Positions 1-11,714 of a DNA stretch of 64,000 nucleotides are shown piece by piece. Location of the stretch: contig NZ_VOBC01000007.1 of assembly GCF_008369195.1 (NCBI RefSeq), forward strand, positions 1-64,000, read 5' to 3'. Below the pieces are notes generated by a model. That model searched no databases. It had not been told where the DNA came from and saw only the letters and a list, made by a program, of their open reading frames with translations. The translations under genes and the position numbers were made by a program. Every line of letters starts with the position of its first letter. Positions within the stretch are counted from its first letter, which is position 1. The stretch comes from Sporosarcina sp. ANT_H38. GTDB taxonomy: Bacteria; Bacillota; Bacilli; Bacillales_A; Planococcaceae.

Positions 1-10
1 AGCTCAAAGA

Positions 11-127
<117 letters not shown>

Positions 128-141
128 ACCATGGTTAATAC

Positions 142-180
142 AAAACGAGAGGATTCCTTAGAATCCTCTCGTTTTGCGTT
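142..180 (+). terminator. rRNA operon terminator
   Basis: A perfect 15-bp stem (142-156 with 161-175) around a 4-base loop ends in a T-rich 3' arm, 15 bases after the 5S gene. Confidence 0.9.
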
Positions 181-318
181 ATCTACTAATTTTTTTTAGA
201 AATTAAAATGTTATTGTATCAAAAATACGTATTCGAAAAAATGAAGTCATTACCGTCTGGTGGGTAATGATTTTTTCTTATATTTGATTAAACATAAGAA
301 GAGGGCCAAGCATAGAAG

Positions 319-423
319 AGAGATGTGATTGGTCGAACAAGTTATGTGACCGGTCTGGAGAGAGATATGATTGGTCCGAGTAGCGATATAATTGGTTGAA
401 CAAGTTATGTGGTTGCCTAGACA
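319..423. repeat. five tandem 21-bp degenerate repeats
   Basis: Five back-to-back units of exactly 21 bp lie at 319-339, 340-360, 361-381, 382-402 and 403-423. They share a core like GATATGATTGGT. The period equals two turns of B-DNA. On the - strand it would encode heptads of the form N-H-I-x-x-x-T, but the frame has no credible start and overlaps yaaO. The units fill the gap between the rRNA terminator and yaaO. Confidence 0.8.
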
Positions 424-511
424 ATCAAATTTACAGTCCGTGTCACATTTAAGCTTAATGTAGAGCGAATGTCGTTTATAATAGAAGGAAGAAAAGGAAG
501 TGCGATTTATA

Positions 512-1948
512 ATGAAAGATGTTAATCGGCCACTTATTGCAGCGTTAATCAAATTCAAAGAAGCAAATCCAATTTCATTCCATGTGCCAGGACATAAGGG
601 TGGAATACTTTCTGGATTACCGACTGAATTACAGACGGCTCTTCAATACGATTTTACTGAGTTAGCGGGTCTTGACGATCTTCATGAGCCAAGTGGTGTA
701 ATTGAAGAGGCGCAGCAGAAGCTGTCATCACTCTATGGTTCGGATCGGAGCTTCTTCCTTGTGAATGGGTCAACGGTAGGGAATTTAGCAATGGTTTATG
801 CGACGTGCCGTGCTGGTGAAACGGTTATTGTTCAGCGTAATGCACATAAATCGATTTTCCATGCGATTGAGCTAACTGGTGCTAGGCCGGTATTCGTGTC
901 TCCGGTTTGGGATCAGATTACTAAGACAGCCGGGCATGTGACCGTCGCTCAAGTTGGCGAGGCACTCGAGGCTTATCCTGATGCGAAGGCTGTCATTCTT
1001 ACATATCCGACCTATTACGGTCTAACAGGTACCGAGTTGGAAAAAATCATTAGGTTTTGTCATACGTATGAAGTTCCGGTCTTGGTTGACGAGGCACACG
1101 GTGCGCATTTTGTTGTAGGAGAACCGTTTCCTCGTTCAGCATTGGAGATGGGGGCAGATGTGGTTGTACATTCAGCACATAAAACGTTGCCCGCAATGAC
1201 GATGGCTTCTTTTTTACATATCCGCTCAGATTTCATAGCTGTAGAAAAAGTCGCCCATTATTTAGGGATGTTACAGTCCAGCAGTCCGTCTTATTTGTTG
1301 ATGGCTTCGCTTGACGATGCACGAGCTTATGCAGAGTTTTATAATGGAGAAGATATAAAGAGTTTCATGGGACAGCGTATGGATTTCATCAAACGGCTTG
1401 GGATAATTCCTGGGCTTCAAACGATTGTAACGGATGATCCGTTAAAGCTCATTTTGCGTATTGAAGGTTTTACAGGTTTTGATATACAAAAAAAGCTGGA
1501 AGCGGAAGGTATATATGGCGAAATTGCAGATCCCTATCAAGTGTTATTCGTGTTACCGTTACTAAAAGTCGGAACGACCTATCCGTTCGATGAAATTTGC
1601 GAGAAAATAAAAATTGCGGTTGCTTGTTTGGATGGATTGGACAGGATAGTAAATCTAGGAGAAATACCATCACTTGAGGAGGGACTTTCCCGTCTCGCTT
1701 ACACGTTCGAGGAAGTGGCGAACATGGAGGTGGAGTGGATTCCATATGTAGAGTCCGTGGGCCGTGTCGCGGCTGCTTCAATTATTCCATATCCGCCGGG
1801 TATTCCGCTTTTAATGGCGGGAGAAATTGTAAAGGATGAGCATATTCAAACTCTCGGAAAGTTGCTCCAAATGGGGGCGAAATTACAGGGTGCCATTCGA
1901 ATTAATGAAAAACAGATAGTAGTAGTAAAGAATAGAGTGGAGGAATAA
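512..1948 (+). CDS. yaaO: Orn/Lys/Arg decarboxylase-family PLP enzyme (YaaO-like)
   Basis: A fold-type I PLP enzyme of 478 residues, resembling lysine/arginine/ornithine decarboxylases of the YaaO/SpeA-like group. The N-terminus carries the family signature FHVPGHKGG. The Schiff-base lysine is in SAHKTLPA (about K224), preceded by DEAHGAH, which contacts the cofactor. The ATG at 512 has AAGGAAG about 11 bases upstream; a GTG at 500 would add four residues and cannot be excluded. It lies directly before tmk, as in B. subtilis, with a one-base gap, so it is probably the first gene of the tmk operon. The amino-acid substrate is not visible from sequence; polyamine synthesis is the usual assignment. 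Confidence 0.9.
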   Translation: MKDVNRPLIAALIKFKEANPISFHVPGHKGGILSGLPTELQTALQYDFTELAGLDDLHEPSGVIEEAQQKLSSLYGSDRSFFLVNGSTVGNLAMVYATCRAGETVIVQRNAHKSIFHAIELTGARPVFVSPVWDQITKTAGHVTVAQVGEALEAYPDAKAVILTYPTYYGLTGTELEKIIRFCHTYEVPVLVDEAHGAHFVVGEPFPRSALEMGADVVVHSAHKTLPAMTMASFLHIRSDFIAVEKVAHYLGMLQSSSPSYLLMASLDDARAYAEFYNGEDIKSFMGQRMDFIKRLGIIPGLQTIVTDDPLKLILRIEGFTGFDIQKKLEAEGIYGEIADPYQVLFVLPLLKVGTTYPFDEICEKIKIAVACLDGLDRIVNLGEIPSLEEGLSRLAYTFEEVANMEVEWIPYVESVGRVAAASIIPYPPGIPLLMAGEIVKDEHIQTLGKLLQMGAKLQGAIRINEKQIVVVKNRVEE

Positions 1949-1949
1949 T

Positions 1950-2585
1950 ATGTTACAGAAAGGTGTATTCATCACATTTGAAGGACCTGAAGGGGCTGGA
2001 AAGACAACAGTTATCAAAGAGTTATATAAACGTATGGAAGAAGAAGGATTAAAGGTTATTCTTACGCGGGAACCGGGTGGAATCCGCATTGCGGAGAAAA
2101 TTCGTGAAGTTATCCTCGACAATGATCATCAGGAAATGGATGCGAAGACAGAAGCGCTTCTCTACGCCGCTGCAAGAAGGCAGCATCTCGTTGAAAGAGT
2201 TGTCCCTGCACTTCAGGAAGGAATGATTGTCTTATGTGATCGTTTCATTGACAGCTCATTAGCCTATCAAGGGCATGCGCGTGGACTTGGAATTGATGAG
2301 GTTCTATCAATTAATAAGTTTGCTATCAGCGAGACGATGCCAGACTTGACGGTGTTTTTTGATATCAAGCCGGAAGTGGGACTTGCACGAATTGCGGCCA
2401 ATGACAAACGTGAAGAAAATCGGCTAGATAATGAAAGTATCCATTTTCATCAAAATGTTTATGTGGGGTATCAAGAGCTCATCCGTCGTTACCCAGAACG
2501 GATTCAATCAACGGATGCTTCGCTCTCTAAAGAGCAAGTAACGGAAAATGTTTGGAAAATCATATGCTCCCAACTCATTAAATAG
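1950..2585 (+). CDS. tmk: thymidylate kinase
   Basis: Phosphorylates dTMP to dTDP in the cytoplasm, the last step shared by the de novo and salvage routes to dTTP. The 211-residue length is normal. The P-loop GPEGAGKTT is at residues 12-20. The DRF motif with SSLAYQG that binds the dTMP base follows near residue 95, and a basic lid segment (DKREENRLD) near 151. The start follows GTGGAGGAATAAT of the yaaO 3' end, so translation is probably coupled to yaaO. Confidence 0.97.
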   Translation: MLQKGVFITFEGPEGAGKTTVIKELYKRMEEEGLKVILTREPGGIRIAEKIREVILDNDHQEMDAKTEALLYAAARRQHLVERVVPALQEGMIVLCDRFIDSSLAYQGHARGLGIDEVLSINKFAISETMPDLTVFFDIKPEVGLARIAANDKREENRLDNESIHFHQNVYVGYQELIRRYPERIQSTDASLSKEQVTENVWKIICSQLIK

Positions 2586-2605
2586 TCAGATTCATGATAT
2601 AATAG

Positions 2606-2962
<357 letters not shown>

Positions 2963-2981
2963 TGGCTAGAGGTGAATCTAA

Positions 2982-3422
2982 TTGAAAGTCAATAGTGACT
3001 ACCGGTCAGGTCTAGACAAGATGAGGAACGATCCTTTACATTCATCTCAAGGAGGAGCGCGATTCGGCCAAATGGTAGTCAAACAAGAGCAGCGCCTCCA
3101 AGGTGAGCAGGTTACTAAGCTTCTAGGTGATATTTCATCGGCCGGTGACAGAATTGCCCGTTCACGCAATTTACGCGACATGGCTAAATATAAAATGCTG
3201 ATTCGACGTTTTCTGAAAGAAGCCGTTGAATCCGGAATGGGACTTAAGCAGTCTCATTCGTGGAACCGTTTCGGTGAGGGCCGTCGGTTGAAAATTGTCG
3301 AAACGATAGACGAGAGGCTTATAGAATTGGCTGAAGACTTGTTAAATGAAGAAAAAACGTCTGTAGATCTACTAGCCAAAATTGGTGAGATTAAAGGGCT
3401 TCTTATTAATCTATACATGTAA
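2982..3422 (+). CDS. yaaR: YaaR family protein (DUF327)
   Basis: A 146-residue, mostly helical soluble protein matching the YaaR/DUF327 family by sequence and position between darA and holB. It starts at a TTG (2982) with AGAGGTGAA about 8 bases upstream. The C-terminal half (roughly 55-146) is the conserved part, with regularly spaced charged residues. No catalytic motif is visible and the family has no settled function. A hairpin with a T-run follows directly. Confidence 0.88.
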   Translation: MKVNSDYRSGLDKMRNDPLHSSQGGARFGQMVVKQEQRLQGEQVTKLLGDISSAGDRIARSRNLRDMAKYKMLIRRFLKEAVESGMGLKQSHSWNRFGEGRRLKIVETIDERLIELAEDLLNEEKTSVDLLAKIGEIKGLLINLYM

Positions 3423-3423
3423 T

Positions 3424-3460
3424 TCCGTGTTTTCTGTCGTTTGAGAAACGCGGTTTTTTT
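3424..3460 (+). terminator. probable rho-independent terminator after yaaR
   Basis: CCGTGTTT pairs with AAACGCGG (one G-T pair), followed by seven T. It lies in the short yaaR-holB gap, so it may only partly stop transcription before holB. Confidence 0.6.
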
Positions 3461-3480
3461 GAACACGGGGGTGTACAATT

Positions 3481-4488
3481 ATGCAAAGCGAAATGGAAAA
3501 CCGACTAGTAAAAGAGCAGAAAATAGTAACTGAACGACTAAGTTCTTCCTATAAAAATGGACGGATTGGACATGCCTATATATTTGATGGTGAACGCGGA
3601 ACGGGAAAAGAGGCAGTTGCATTCTTTTTTGCGAAACTCTTGCTTTGTGTTAGCCCTGAAAATTCTGTTCCATGTGAAACATGTCATTCCTGTCGACGGG
3701 TGACATCTAGTAATCATCCAAATGTAACGCTTATTCGACCAGATGGGCAGGATATAAGGAAAGAGCAGATGTCCAATCTTGTTTATAGCATGACAAAAAA
3801 GGGCTACGAGGTAGGTAGGAAAATATATATTATTTCCAGGGCAGATCGGATGAATGTGGCTGCGGCGAATACGCTGCTCAAGTTTCTTGAAGAACCTGAA
3901 GGCGATGTAACGGCAATTCTTTTAACAGATTCTTATCAATCGATTTTACCGACTATCCAATCGCGATGTCAGCGGCTAACTTTTCTTCCGCCATCTAGAG
4001 ATATGATGATTAATAAGCTGGTCGAAAAGGGTATTACACCTTCAATGGCGGCGACTGTTACGATGGTTACAGCCAATCTAGATGAAGCTTTTCGGCTTGC
4101 CGGGGATGATCAATTTGCACACATGCGAAAAACAGTGTTAAAATTGGTTGAAGCATCGGATAAACATGTCCATGAAGCGTTATTATTCATCCAATCAGAA
4201 TGGGCCCCTTTATTTAAAGAGAAGGAAGAGACTGAGAGTGGACTTGACTTACTGCTATATGCTTACAGAGATGTAGTAGCGTCTAAAGCTGGTTTGCAGT
4301 CAATAGCAGCATTTCCTGATCAGCAAGAACTATTTAGAGGTCTTTCGATGAAGATGACATACAGCCAGTTGTCCGCTAATATGGAGGCAATATTGCAGTC
4401 GAAAAAACAACTGCACGGCAATATGAATCGCACGCTTTTAATGGAACAATTGGTGCTCAGCATGCAGGAGGGGTTACTTGTTGTATAA
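3481..4488 (+). CDS. holB: DNA polymerase III subunit delta'
   Basis: A clamp-loader subunit of 335 residues. It has the AAA+ fold with a degenerate P-loop (GERGTGKEAVAFFF, about residues 38-51). Next is the zinc-binding cysteine cluster (CVSPENSVPCETCHSC, about 57-72) and the sensor region NTLLKFLEEPEG. The SRCQRL arginine-finger segment of delta' (about 160-165) is present. The ATG at 3481 follows a GGGGGTG ribosome site. The 3' end overlaps ricT by a few bases, indicating coupling. Confidence 0.95.
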   Translation: MQSEMENRLVKEQKIVTERLSSSYKNGRIGHAYIFDGERGTGKEAVAFFFAKLLLCVSPENSVPCETCHSCRRVTSSNHPNVTLIRPDGQDIRKEQMSNLVYSMTKKGYEVGRKIYIISRADRMNVAAANTLLKFLEEPEGDVTAILLTDSYQSILPTIQSRCQRLTFLPPSRDMMINKLVEKGITPSMAATVTMVTANLDEAFRLAGDDQFAHMRKTVLKLVEASDKHVHEALLFIQSEWAPLFKEKEETESGLDLLLYAYRDVVASKAGLQSIAAFPDQQELFRGLSMKMTYSQLSANMEAILQSKKQLHGNMNRTLLMEQLVLSMQEGLLVV

Positions 4489-5308
4489 AGTTGTAGGTGT
4501 CCGTTTTAAAAAAGCGGGTAAAATATATTATTTCGATCCACTAGATTACACGTTAGACGAAGGTGATTATGTCATCGTTGAAACAGCACGTGGGATTGAA
4601 TACGGTAAGGTTACTGGTAAGGTTAAAGAAGTCGGTGAAAATGATGTTGTCTTGCCACTTAAGAAAATCATTCGTCCAGCGCAAACGGAGGACCTCGAAA
4701 AAGTAGAGGAGAATCGTCTTGAGGCTGAACGGGCTTTTAGTACAGGCGTAGAAAAGATTATAGAACATGCGTTAGAGATGAAGCTTGTGGATGTCGAGTA
4801 TACATTCGATCGAAATAAGATTGTCTTTTACTTCACGGCTGAAGGTCGTGTCGATTTCCGGAACCTCGTCAAAGATCTTGCTTCAATATTCCGGACGCGT
4901 ATTGAACTTAGACAAATCGGTGTACGTGATGAGGCGAAAATGCTTGGAGGCATTGGTCCATGTGGTCGAATGCTTTGCTGTTCGACATTCCTCGGTGACT
5001 TTGAACCAGTTTCGATAAAAATGGCAAAAGATCAGAACTTATCACTTAATCCTTCCAAAATATCAGGTTTGTGCGGACGTCTTATGTGTTGCTTGAAATA
5101 CGAGAACGACGATTACGAAGAGGCGAAGGCGCTTATGCCAGACATAGGAACGCGTGTCCAAACACCTGAAGGACCCGGAAAAGTAGTCGGTCTCAATTTA
5201 CTTGAACGTCTTCTTCAAGTAAGTATGGCTGAGCAGGATTTGGTATTGGAGTATACGTTGGAAGAAATCATGGAACAACAAAAAAATATGGCCCAATTGA
5301 TGAAATAA
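4481..5308 (+). CDS. ricT: RicT/YaaT (PSP1 family, RicAFT complex)
   Basis: A PSP1-domain protein (275 residues). In B. subtilis it forms the RicA-RicF-RicT iron-sulfur complex that promotes RNase Y-dependent mRNA maturation and affects sporulation and competence. Cysteine pairs typical of the family are present: GPCGRMLCC, CGRLMCC and nearby. The TTG at 4481 gives MYKVVGVRFKKAGKIYYFDP and lies 7 bases after GGAGGGG (4467-4473). The TTG at 4478 is an alternative. The gene overlaps holB, as expected for the conserved operon. Confidence 0.94.
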   Translation: MYKVVGVRFKKAGKIYYFDPLDYTLDEGDYVIVETARGIEYGKVTGKVKEVGENDVVLPLKKIIRPAQTEDLEKVEENRLEAERAFSTGVEKIIEHALEMKLVDVEYTFDRNKIVFYFTAEGRVDFRNLVKDLASIFRTRIELRQIGVRDEAKMLGGIGPCGRMLCCSTFLGDFEPVSIKMAKDQNLSLNPSKISGLCGRLMCCLKYENDDYEEAKALMPDIGTRVQTPEGPGKVVGLNLLERLLQVSMAEQDLVLEYTLEEIMEQQKNMAQLMK

Positions 5309-5321
5309 TGAGGTGGGATAG

Positions 5322-5693
5322 TTGAAAGAAAAGAGTTTTCTGGATAGGGTTATGGAATTCGAGCAAGAACTCGAATCTATGCAAAAGCAATTCCGCGAAC
5401 TGATTGGATTCGTCGCGCAGATGACGGAAGAGAACCATTCGCTTCAACTCGAAAACCATCATTTGCGCAAGCGGCTTGAAGAAATGAACAAACAAATTAA
5501 TGAGCAAACACAGACAATTACCACGAGGCAACATCGGGTAAAAACGAATAAAATAGACGTTGGAGAAGGCGTTGATAATTTAGCTCGCCTGTATAACGAA
5601 GGGTTTCACGTCTGTAATGTCCATTACGGTGGTATTCGTAAAGGGGAAGATTGTCTGTTTTGTCTTTCTTTTTTAAATAAACAAAACGTGTAA
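5322..5693 (+). CDS. yabA: replication initiation control protein YabA
   Basis: A 123-residue negative regulator of DNA replication initiation that links DnaA to the DnaN clamp. The N-terminal half is a coiled coil (about residues 5-65, rich in E/L/Q) for tetramer formation. The C-terminus holds the zinc module [18 protein letters not shown]. It starts at a TTG (5322) 6 bases after GAGGTGGGA. It is the usual partner downstream of ricT. Confidence 0.95.
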   Translation: MKEKSFLDRVMEFEQELESMQKQFRELIGFVAQMTEENHSLQLENHHLRKRLEEMNKQINEQTQTITTRQHRVKTNKIDVGEGVDNLARLYNEGFHVCNVHYGGIRKGEDCLFCLSFLNKQNV

Positions 5694-5697
5694 AGCG

Positions 5698-5732
5698 AGC
5701 CGATCCTATTGCAACGTAGGCATCGGCTTTTC
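5698..5732 (+). terminator. terminator after yabA
   Basis: AGCCGAT and ATCGGCT arms (5698-5704, 5722-5728) extended by CCTA/TAGG, followed by TTTTCTG. Confidence 0.75.
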
Positions 5733-5877
5733 TGTTGTTGTACAGGCTTAGGCCCACAGGGGTCGGTCAGGCATAAGTCTTATCGGAGAGCTACAAATTG
5801 TAGGCCCACTCGTGCCGAACCTAGGTTGCGTTTTTTAATTCGACGTCTTACGCATTTCTATTATGGAGGAAAGTACT

Positions 5878-6630
5878 ATGGATGAAATTTTAAAAGATGA
5901 TGAACGGCTTGATTATTTATTGGCGGAAAGTCTGCGGATTATACAGAGTCCGTCTGTATTTTCATTTTCACTGGATGCTGTATTACTTGCAAGATTTGCT
6001 TACGTCCCACTACAACGCTCTGGGAAAATTGTAGATATATGTGCAGGTAACGGCGCAATTCCACTGTTTTTAAGCGCTAGAACGAACGCTACCATTATTG
6101 CCATTGAATTACAGGAACGGCTTGCAAATATGGCGGAAAGAAGCGTCCTATATAATGGGTTGGAAGATAGGATTCAAATCATTAATGATGATGTCATTGG
6201 CATTGCAGCGAAAATCGGCTATGAAAAATACGATACGGTAACATGTAACCCTCCCTATTTCCCCGCGCATGAGGCAAGCGAAAAAAACTTATCGGAGCAT
6301 TTGGCAATTGCCAGGCATGAAATCCATCTAACGCTTGAGCAAGCGATCCAGTCAGCAAGTGAATTGTTAAAGCAAGGTGGCAAAGCGGCATTTGTCCACC
6401 GGCCTGGACGTTTGCTCGATATTGTTACCGCGATGCGAGCGAATCGGCTTGAGCCGAAACGAATTCAGTTCATTTATCCGAAAGAGGGCAAAGAAGCGAA
6501 CACATTACTCATCGAGGCGATTAAAGATGGCAAGCCGGATTTGAAAGTACTACCTCCTCTCTATGTGTACGGAGCTGATAATGAATACACAGAAGAAGTG
6601 AGGCTCCTCCTTTATGGACAAAACGGGTGA
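5878..6630 (+). CDS. trmN6: tRNA1(Val) (adenine-37-N6)-methyltransferase family (TrmN6/YabB)
   Basis: A class I SAM-dependent methyltransferase of 250 residues. The SAM loop is [13 protein letters not shown] (about 54-66) and the amino-methyltransferase motif NPPYFP (about 124-129) is diagnostic of N6-adenine methylation. The ATG at 5878 is preferred over the one at 5863 because GGAGGA (5865-5870) sits 7 bases before it. Its stop overlaps yazA. In B. subtilis this locus is yabB. The exact tRNA target is by family analogy. Confidence 0.9.
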   Translation: MDEILKDDERLDYLLAESLRIIQSPSVFSFSLDAVLLARFAYVPLQRSGKIVDICAGNGAIPLFLSARTNATIIAIELQERLANMAERSVLYNGLEDRIQIINDDVIGIAAKIGYEKYDTVTCNPPYFPAHEASEKNLSEHLAIARHEIHLTLEQAIQSASELLKQGGKAAFVHRPGRLLDIVTAMRANRLEPKRIQFIYPKEGKEANTLLIEAIKDGKPDLKVLPPLYVYGADNEYTEEVRLLLYGQNG

Positions 6631-6901
6631 CCATTTTTTTTATGTATTAGAATGCAAGGATGGATCCTACTACGCTGGTTACACGAACAATTTAGAAAAG
6701 CGTATTCATGTACATAATGAAGGGAAGGGCGCTAAATATACACGTGCAAAGCGGCCTGTACACTATATTTACCATGAATGCTTTGAAACGAAACGTGAAG
6801 CCATGCAGGCAGAATATCAATTCAAAAAACTGAAGAGAAATGCGAAAGAGATTTATATTAGAAAGAGGCGAGACGTGGATGAAGTCACAAAAAAGTGCTG
6901 A
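6614..6901 (+). CDS. yazA: GIY-YIG domain protein YazA
   Basis: A 95-residue protein made up of one GIY-YIG nuclease domain. The two signature strands are [17 protein letters not shown] (about 9-25), and the conserved [11 protein letters not shown] and [12 protein letters not shown] follow. The UPF0213/YazA group is common beside rsmI, but its nucleic-acid target is unknown. It overlaps trmN6 by 17 bases and rsmI by 23 bases, so the three are translationally coupled. Confidence 0.93.
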   Translation: MDKTGDHFFYVLECKDGSYYAGYTNNLEKRIHVHNEGKGAKYTRAKRPVHYIYHECFETKREAMQAEYQFKKLKRNAKEIYIRKRRDVDEVTKKC

Positions 6902-7757
6902 ACCGGGCGGCGGAAAACTGTTTCTAGTGGGGACACCAATCGGCAATCTTGAAGATATGACATACCGAGCAATTCGTATCTTGAAAGAGGTCGATATGAT
7001 TGCGGCAGAAGACACACGAAATACAATCAGGTTATGTAACCATTTTGAAATTAAGACACCGTTAACGAGTTACCATGAACATAATATTGAAATTGGCGGC
7101 GAAAAGATATTGGCTATGCTGGCGGATGGAAAGTCGGTTGCCCTCGTGAGTGATGCAGGTATGCCGTGTATCTCTGATCCTGGAGCGGACATTGTATCCA
7201 AAGCAATTGTTGCAGGGTTTGACGTGGTTCCTGTCCCGGGAGCAAATGCAGCAATCAGCGCACTAGTCGCATCTGGGTTAGTACCGCAGCCATTTATGTT
7301 TTTTGGTTTTCTATCGCGCCAGAAGAAGGCTCGGAATATTCAATTAGACGATTTAAAACAACGGGAAGAGACGATCATTTTGTATGAGGCGCCTCACAGG
7401 CTAAAGGAAACCTTACGTGCGTTACAGACGAGCTTCGGCGGTACTCGCTCGATCGTTCTTGCAAGAGAATTGACAAAACGTTTTGAGGAATTTCTTCGTG
7501 GCACGCTTGAAGAAGCTGTTTTATGGGCAGAATCAAACGAAATACGTGGGGAGTTCTGCATTGTTATCGAAGGTAGTGACGGAGTTGTTGTAGAAGAGCA
7601 GCAGGAGTGGTGGAGCGACTTAGAAATCCATGACCATGTGACAGAATTGATGGAAAGAAAAAGTCTTCGTTCAAAAGAGGCGATTCGAGAAGTTGCAAAT
7701 GCCCGTGGGTTGAGCAGGCGCGACGTTTATAAAGAATTTCATGTTGAAGATGAATGA
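6879..7757 (+). CDS. rsmI: 16S rRNA (cytidine-1402-2'-O)-methyltransferase
   Basis: A SAM-dependent tetrapyrrole-methylase-fold enzyme (292 residues) that 2'-O-methylates C1402 in the decoding centre of 16S rRNA. The glycine-rich start LVGTPIGNLEDMT (about 16-28), AAEDTRNT and SDAGMPCISDPG are intact. The ATG at 6879 is chosen because GAGGCGAG lies 7-8 bases upstream and the length then equals the B. subtilis enzyme. It is convergent with abrB. Confidence 0.96.
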   Translation: MKSQKSAEPGGGKLFLVGTPIGNLEDMTYRAIRILKEVDMIAAEDTRNTIRLCNHFEIKTPLTSYHEHNIEIGGEKILAMLADGKSVALVSDAGMPCISDPGADIVSKAIVAGFDVVPVPGANAAISALVASGLVPQPFMFFGFLSRQKKARNIQLDDLKQREETIILYEAPHRLKETLRALQTSFGGTRSIVLARELTKRFEEFLRGTLEEAVLWAESNEIRGEFCIVIEGSDGVVVEEQQEWWSDLEIHDHVTELMERKSLRSKEAIREVANARGLSRRDVYKEFHVEDE

Positions 7758-7772
7758 GCAATAGTTTTTATG

Positions 7773-7808
7773 CAAAAAAAAATCCAGAACGGATAACCGG
7801 TCTGGATA
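7773..7808 (-). terminator. terminator between rsmI and abrB
   Basis: TCCAGA and TCTGGA arms with inner CGG/CCG around a 4-base loop. Read on the - strand the hairpin is followed by nine T, so it terminates abrB; on the + strand the T-run is weak. Confidence 0.75.
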
Positions 7809-7822
7809 ATTATATTATTAAA

Positions 7823-8101
7823 TTACTTTTGCAAGCTCTCTTCAATTTCTTTGATGAGTTGTTTTGCGCCTTCTGGGCTCAAAATTAACTTACCATCGAT
7901 AAGACTTAAGTTGTCGTCAGACACATCGCCCGTAATTGAGCATGTCATATTCGGCATATATTTCTTCAAGATGATTTTATCTTCATCAACGTAAATTTCC
8001 AAAGCATCTTTCTGTGCAATTCCTAGAGTACGGCGTAACTCGATTGGAATTACTACACGTCCAAGTTCATCTACTTTTCTTACAATACCAGTTGATTTCA
8101 T
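7823..8101 (-). CDS. abrB: transition-state regulator AbrB
   Basis: A DNA-binding global repressor of post-exponential genes, acting as a tetramer; 92 residues. The swapped-hairpin DNA-binding domain (MKSTGIVRKVDELGRVVIPI onward) fills residues 1-50. The C-terminal multimerisation domain includes CSITGDVSDDNLSL. The ATG at 8101 follows GAAAGGAG about 7 bases away; a longer upstream reading frame adds 20 non-conserved residues and is rejected. Transcribed against its neighbours, as in B. subtilis. A second AbrB-fold protein, SpoVT, is at the end of this core block. Confidence 0.96.
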   Translation of the reverse strand: MKSTGIVRKVDELGRVVIPIELRRTLGIAQKDALEIYVDEDKIILKKYMPNMTCSITGDVSDDNLSLIDGKLILSPEGAKQLIKEIEESLQK

Positions 8102-8308
8102 TACATTAACTCCTTTCAATACAATTAGTTTCGTCAAAATTCGACAAAATTCTCTTAACAACTTTCATCATACCAAGTCTTCCAATTAACGTCAATGCTA
8201 CGCGCTTAAAACTATGATAAAAATAGTAGTTATTTTATAAAAAAACGTCTAATTTCGACAAGAATAGACTAATAGATACAGAAATAGCAATGGAGCTAGC
8301 TATTATGA

Positions 8309-10354
<2,046 letters not shown>

Positions 10355-10361
10355 TAATAGA

Positions 10362-10395
10362 AACGGCGTCCCTCGCGGAAACGTCGTTTTTCTTT
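10362..10395 (+). terminator. terminator after metG
   Basis: AACGGCGT pairs with ACGTCGTT (one G-T pair), then TTTTTCTTTT. Confidence 0.75.
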
Positions 10396-10425
10396 TCATA
10401 AATGTATTATTAATTTGTAAACTAT

Positions 10426-10680
10426 CACGTCTTTTGATTTACCGAAAATAACCAGTAAATAACTTAATCTCCCGGGCAACTACTGGTATAGTTGCGCTTT
10501 GGGATCGCTTTGGAATGAATGACTTTTAGGACGATTACCGAGATGTCTGGATGTGTAGGGATGCGACTTTGTCGCATCCCTACACACTGCTTTCGATAAT
10601 CGTACGGTTGTCATTCATCAGTCGCGCTCCAAATGCATAAGAAGAGGTAGCCGAAGCCATAAGAATAATAGCTTAGCGGC
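10426..10680 (-). repeat. dispersed structured repeat family 1, copy A
   Basis: This gap between metG and tatD is filled by a repeat in the opposite orientation to the copies near 43.8 and 61.6 kb. Read on the - strand it has, in order: TGCATTTGGAGCGCGAC, an outer ACGATTA...TAATCGT stem, an inner perfect hairpin (TGTAGGGATGCGAC with GTCGCATCCCTACA), CAGACATCTC, AGTCATTCATTCCAAAGCG and a terminal segment ending in GACGTG. No open frame is conserved between copies. Confidence 0.85.
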
Positions 10681-10812
10681 CAGGATTACGGCAGGAGGTA
10701 TCCCCTAAGCGCTGAAGCAGATTTGAAGAGAATATTTATATCAGCATATATAGTATGTGATAGAAGTAATAATCTGTTCGATTAAAATAATACGATAGTG
10801 AGGAGAAAAAAG

Positions 10813-11580
10813 ATGTATATAGATACACACGTTCATTTAAATGCAGATCAGTATGAAGAAGATGTAGATGAAGTGATTCAACGCGCCCAGGAGGCCGGCG
10901 TTGAAAAGATGGTGGTCATCGGATTTGATCGCAAGACAATTTTAAGGGCAATGGAACTGACTGATCAGCATGCGTTCATCTATGCAGTCGTAGGCTGGCA
11001 CCCGGTAGATGCAATCGATTGTACCGAAGAAGATTTAAAATGGATAGAAACGCTTGCTGCGCATCCTAAAGTGGTCGGCATCGGTGAAATTGGTCTGGAT
11101 TATCATTGGGAAAAGTCACCGAAAGATACCCAACAAGAGTTGTTTAGAAAGCAGATTAGGCTGGCGCAGAAAGTTAAACTTCCAATCATTATTCATAACC
11201 GGGATGCGACTGCGGATGTCGTTCGTATCTTGAAAGAAGAGGAAGCTGAAAAAACAGGCGGAATTATGCATTGTTTTGGTGGAAGTGTCGAAACGGCAAA
11301 TGAATGCATAAATATGAATTTCATGATTTCGCTTGGTGGACCTGTTACATTTAAAAATGCCAAGACTCCAAAAGAAGTTGCAACGGAAATTTCATTAGAT
11401 CATTTGTTAATCGAAACTGATGCGCCTTATCTAGCACCTCATCCGTACCGTGGAAAACGCAATGAACCGGCTTGGGTGACGCTTGTTGCAGAAGAAATTG
11501 CAAGACTAAAAGACGTCCCAGTTGAAGAAGTGGCAAAAAAAACTACGGCAAATGCCTTGAGAATTTTCAATATAACATGA
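10813..11580 (+). CDS. tatD: TatD family metal-dependent DNase (YabD)
   Basis: A TIM-barrel metallohydrolase of 255 residues. Metal ligands are visible in order: DTHVHL (about 4-9), GEIGLDYHW (about 92-100), IIHNRDA (about 126-132), MHCFGGS, and ETDAPYLAP (about 203-211). Family members remove 3' nucleotides from DNA. The ATG at 10813 is preferred over GTG 10798 because AGGAG (10801-10805) sits 7 bases before it. It lies between metG and yabE as in B. subtilis. Confidence 0.94.
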   Translation: MYIDTHVHLNADQYEEDVDEVIQRAQEAGVEKMVVIGFDRKTILRAMELTDQHAFIYAVVGWHPVDAIDCTEEDLKWIETLAAHPKVVGIGEIGLDYHWEKSPKDTQQELFRKQIRLAQKVKLPIIIHNRDATADVVRILKEEEAEKTGGIMHCFGGSVETANECINMNFMISLGGPVTFKNAKTPKEVATEISLDHLLIETDAPYLAPHPYRGKRNEPAWVTLVAEEIARLKDVPVEEVAKKTTANALRIFNIT

Positions 11581-11714
11581 TTAGAATGTTAGGAAGATTT
11601 ACATACTTTACGTATAGAAATCTTTCTCATTCTATTGTGAATAATAACTGATAAGGTTGACATGATGAAGAGTACCCTTTATAATCAGCCGAGTGATGAA
11701 GGAGGAGTTTTTTC

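Noticed and set aside
250..558. 102-codon - strand frame with N-H-I heptad repeats
   Set aside because: It is produced by the 21-bp DNA repeats, has no good ribosome site and overlaps the 5' end of yaaO.
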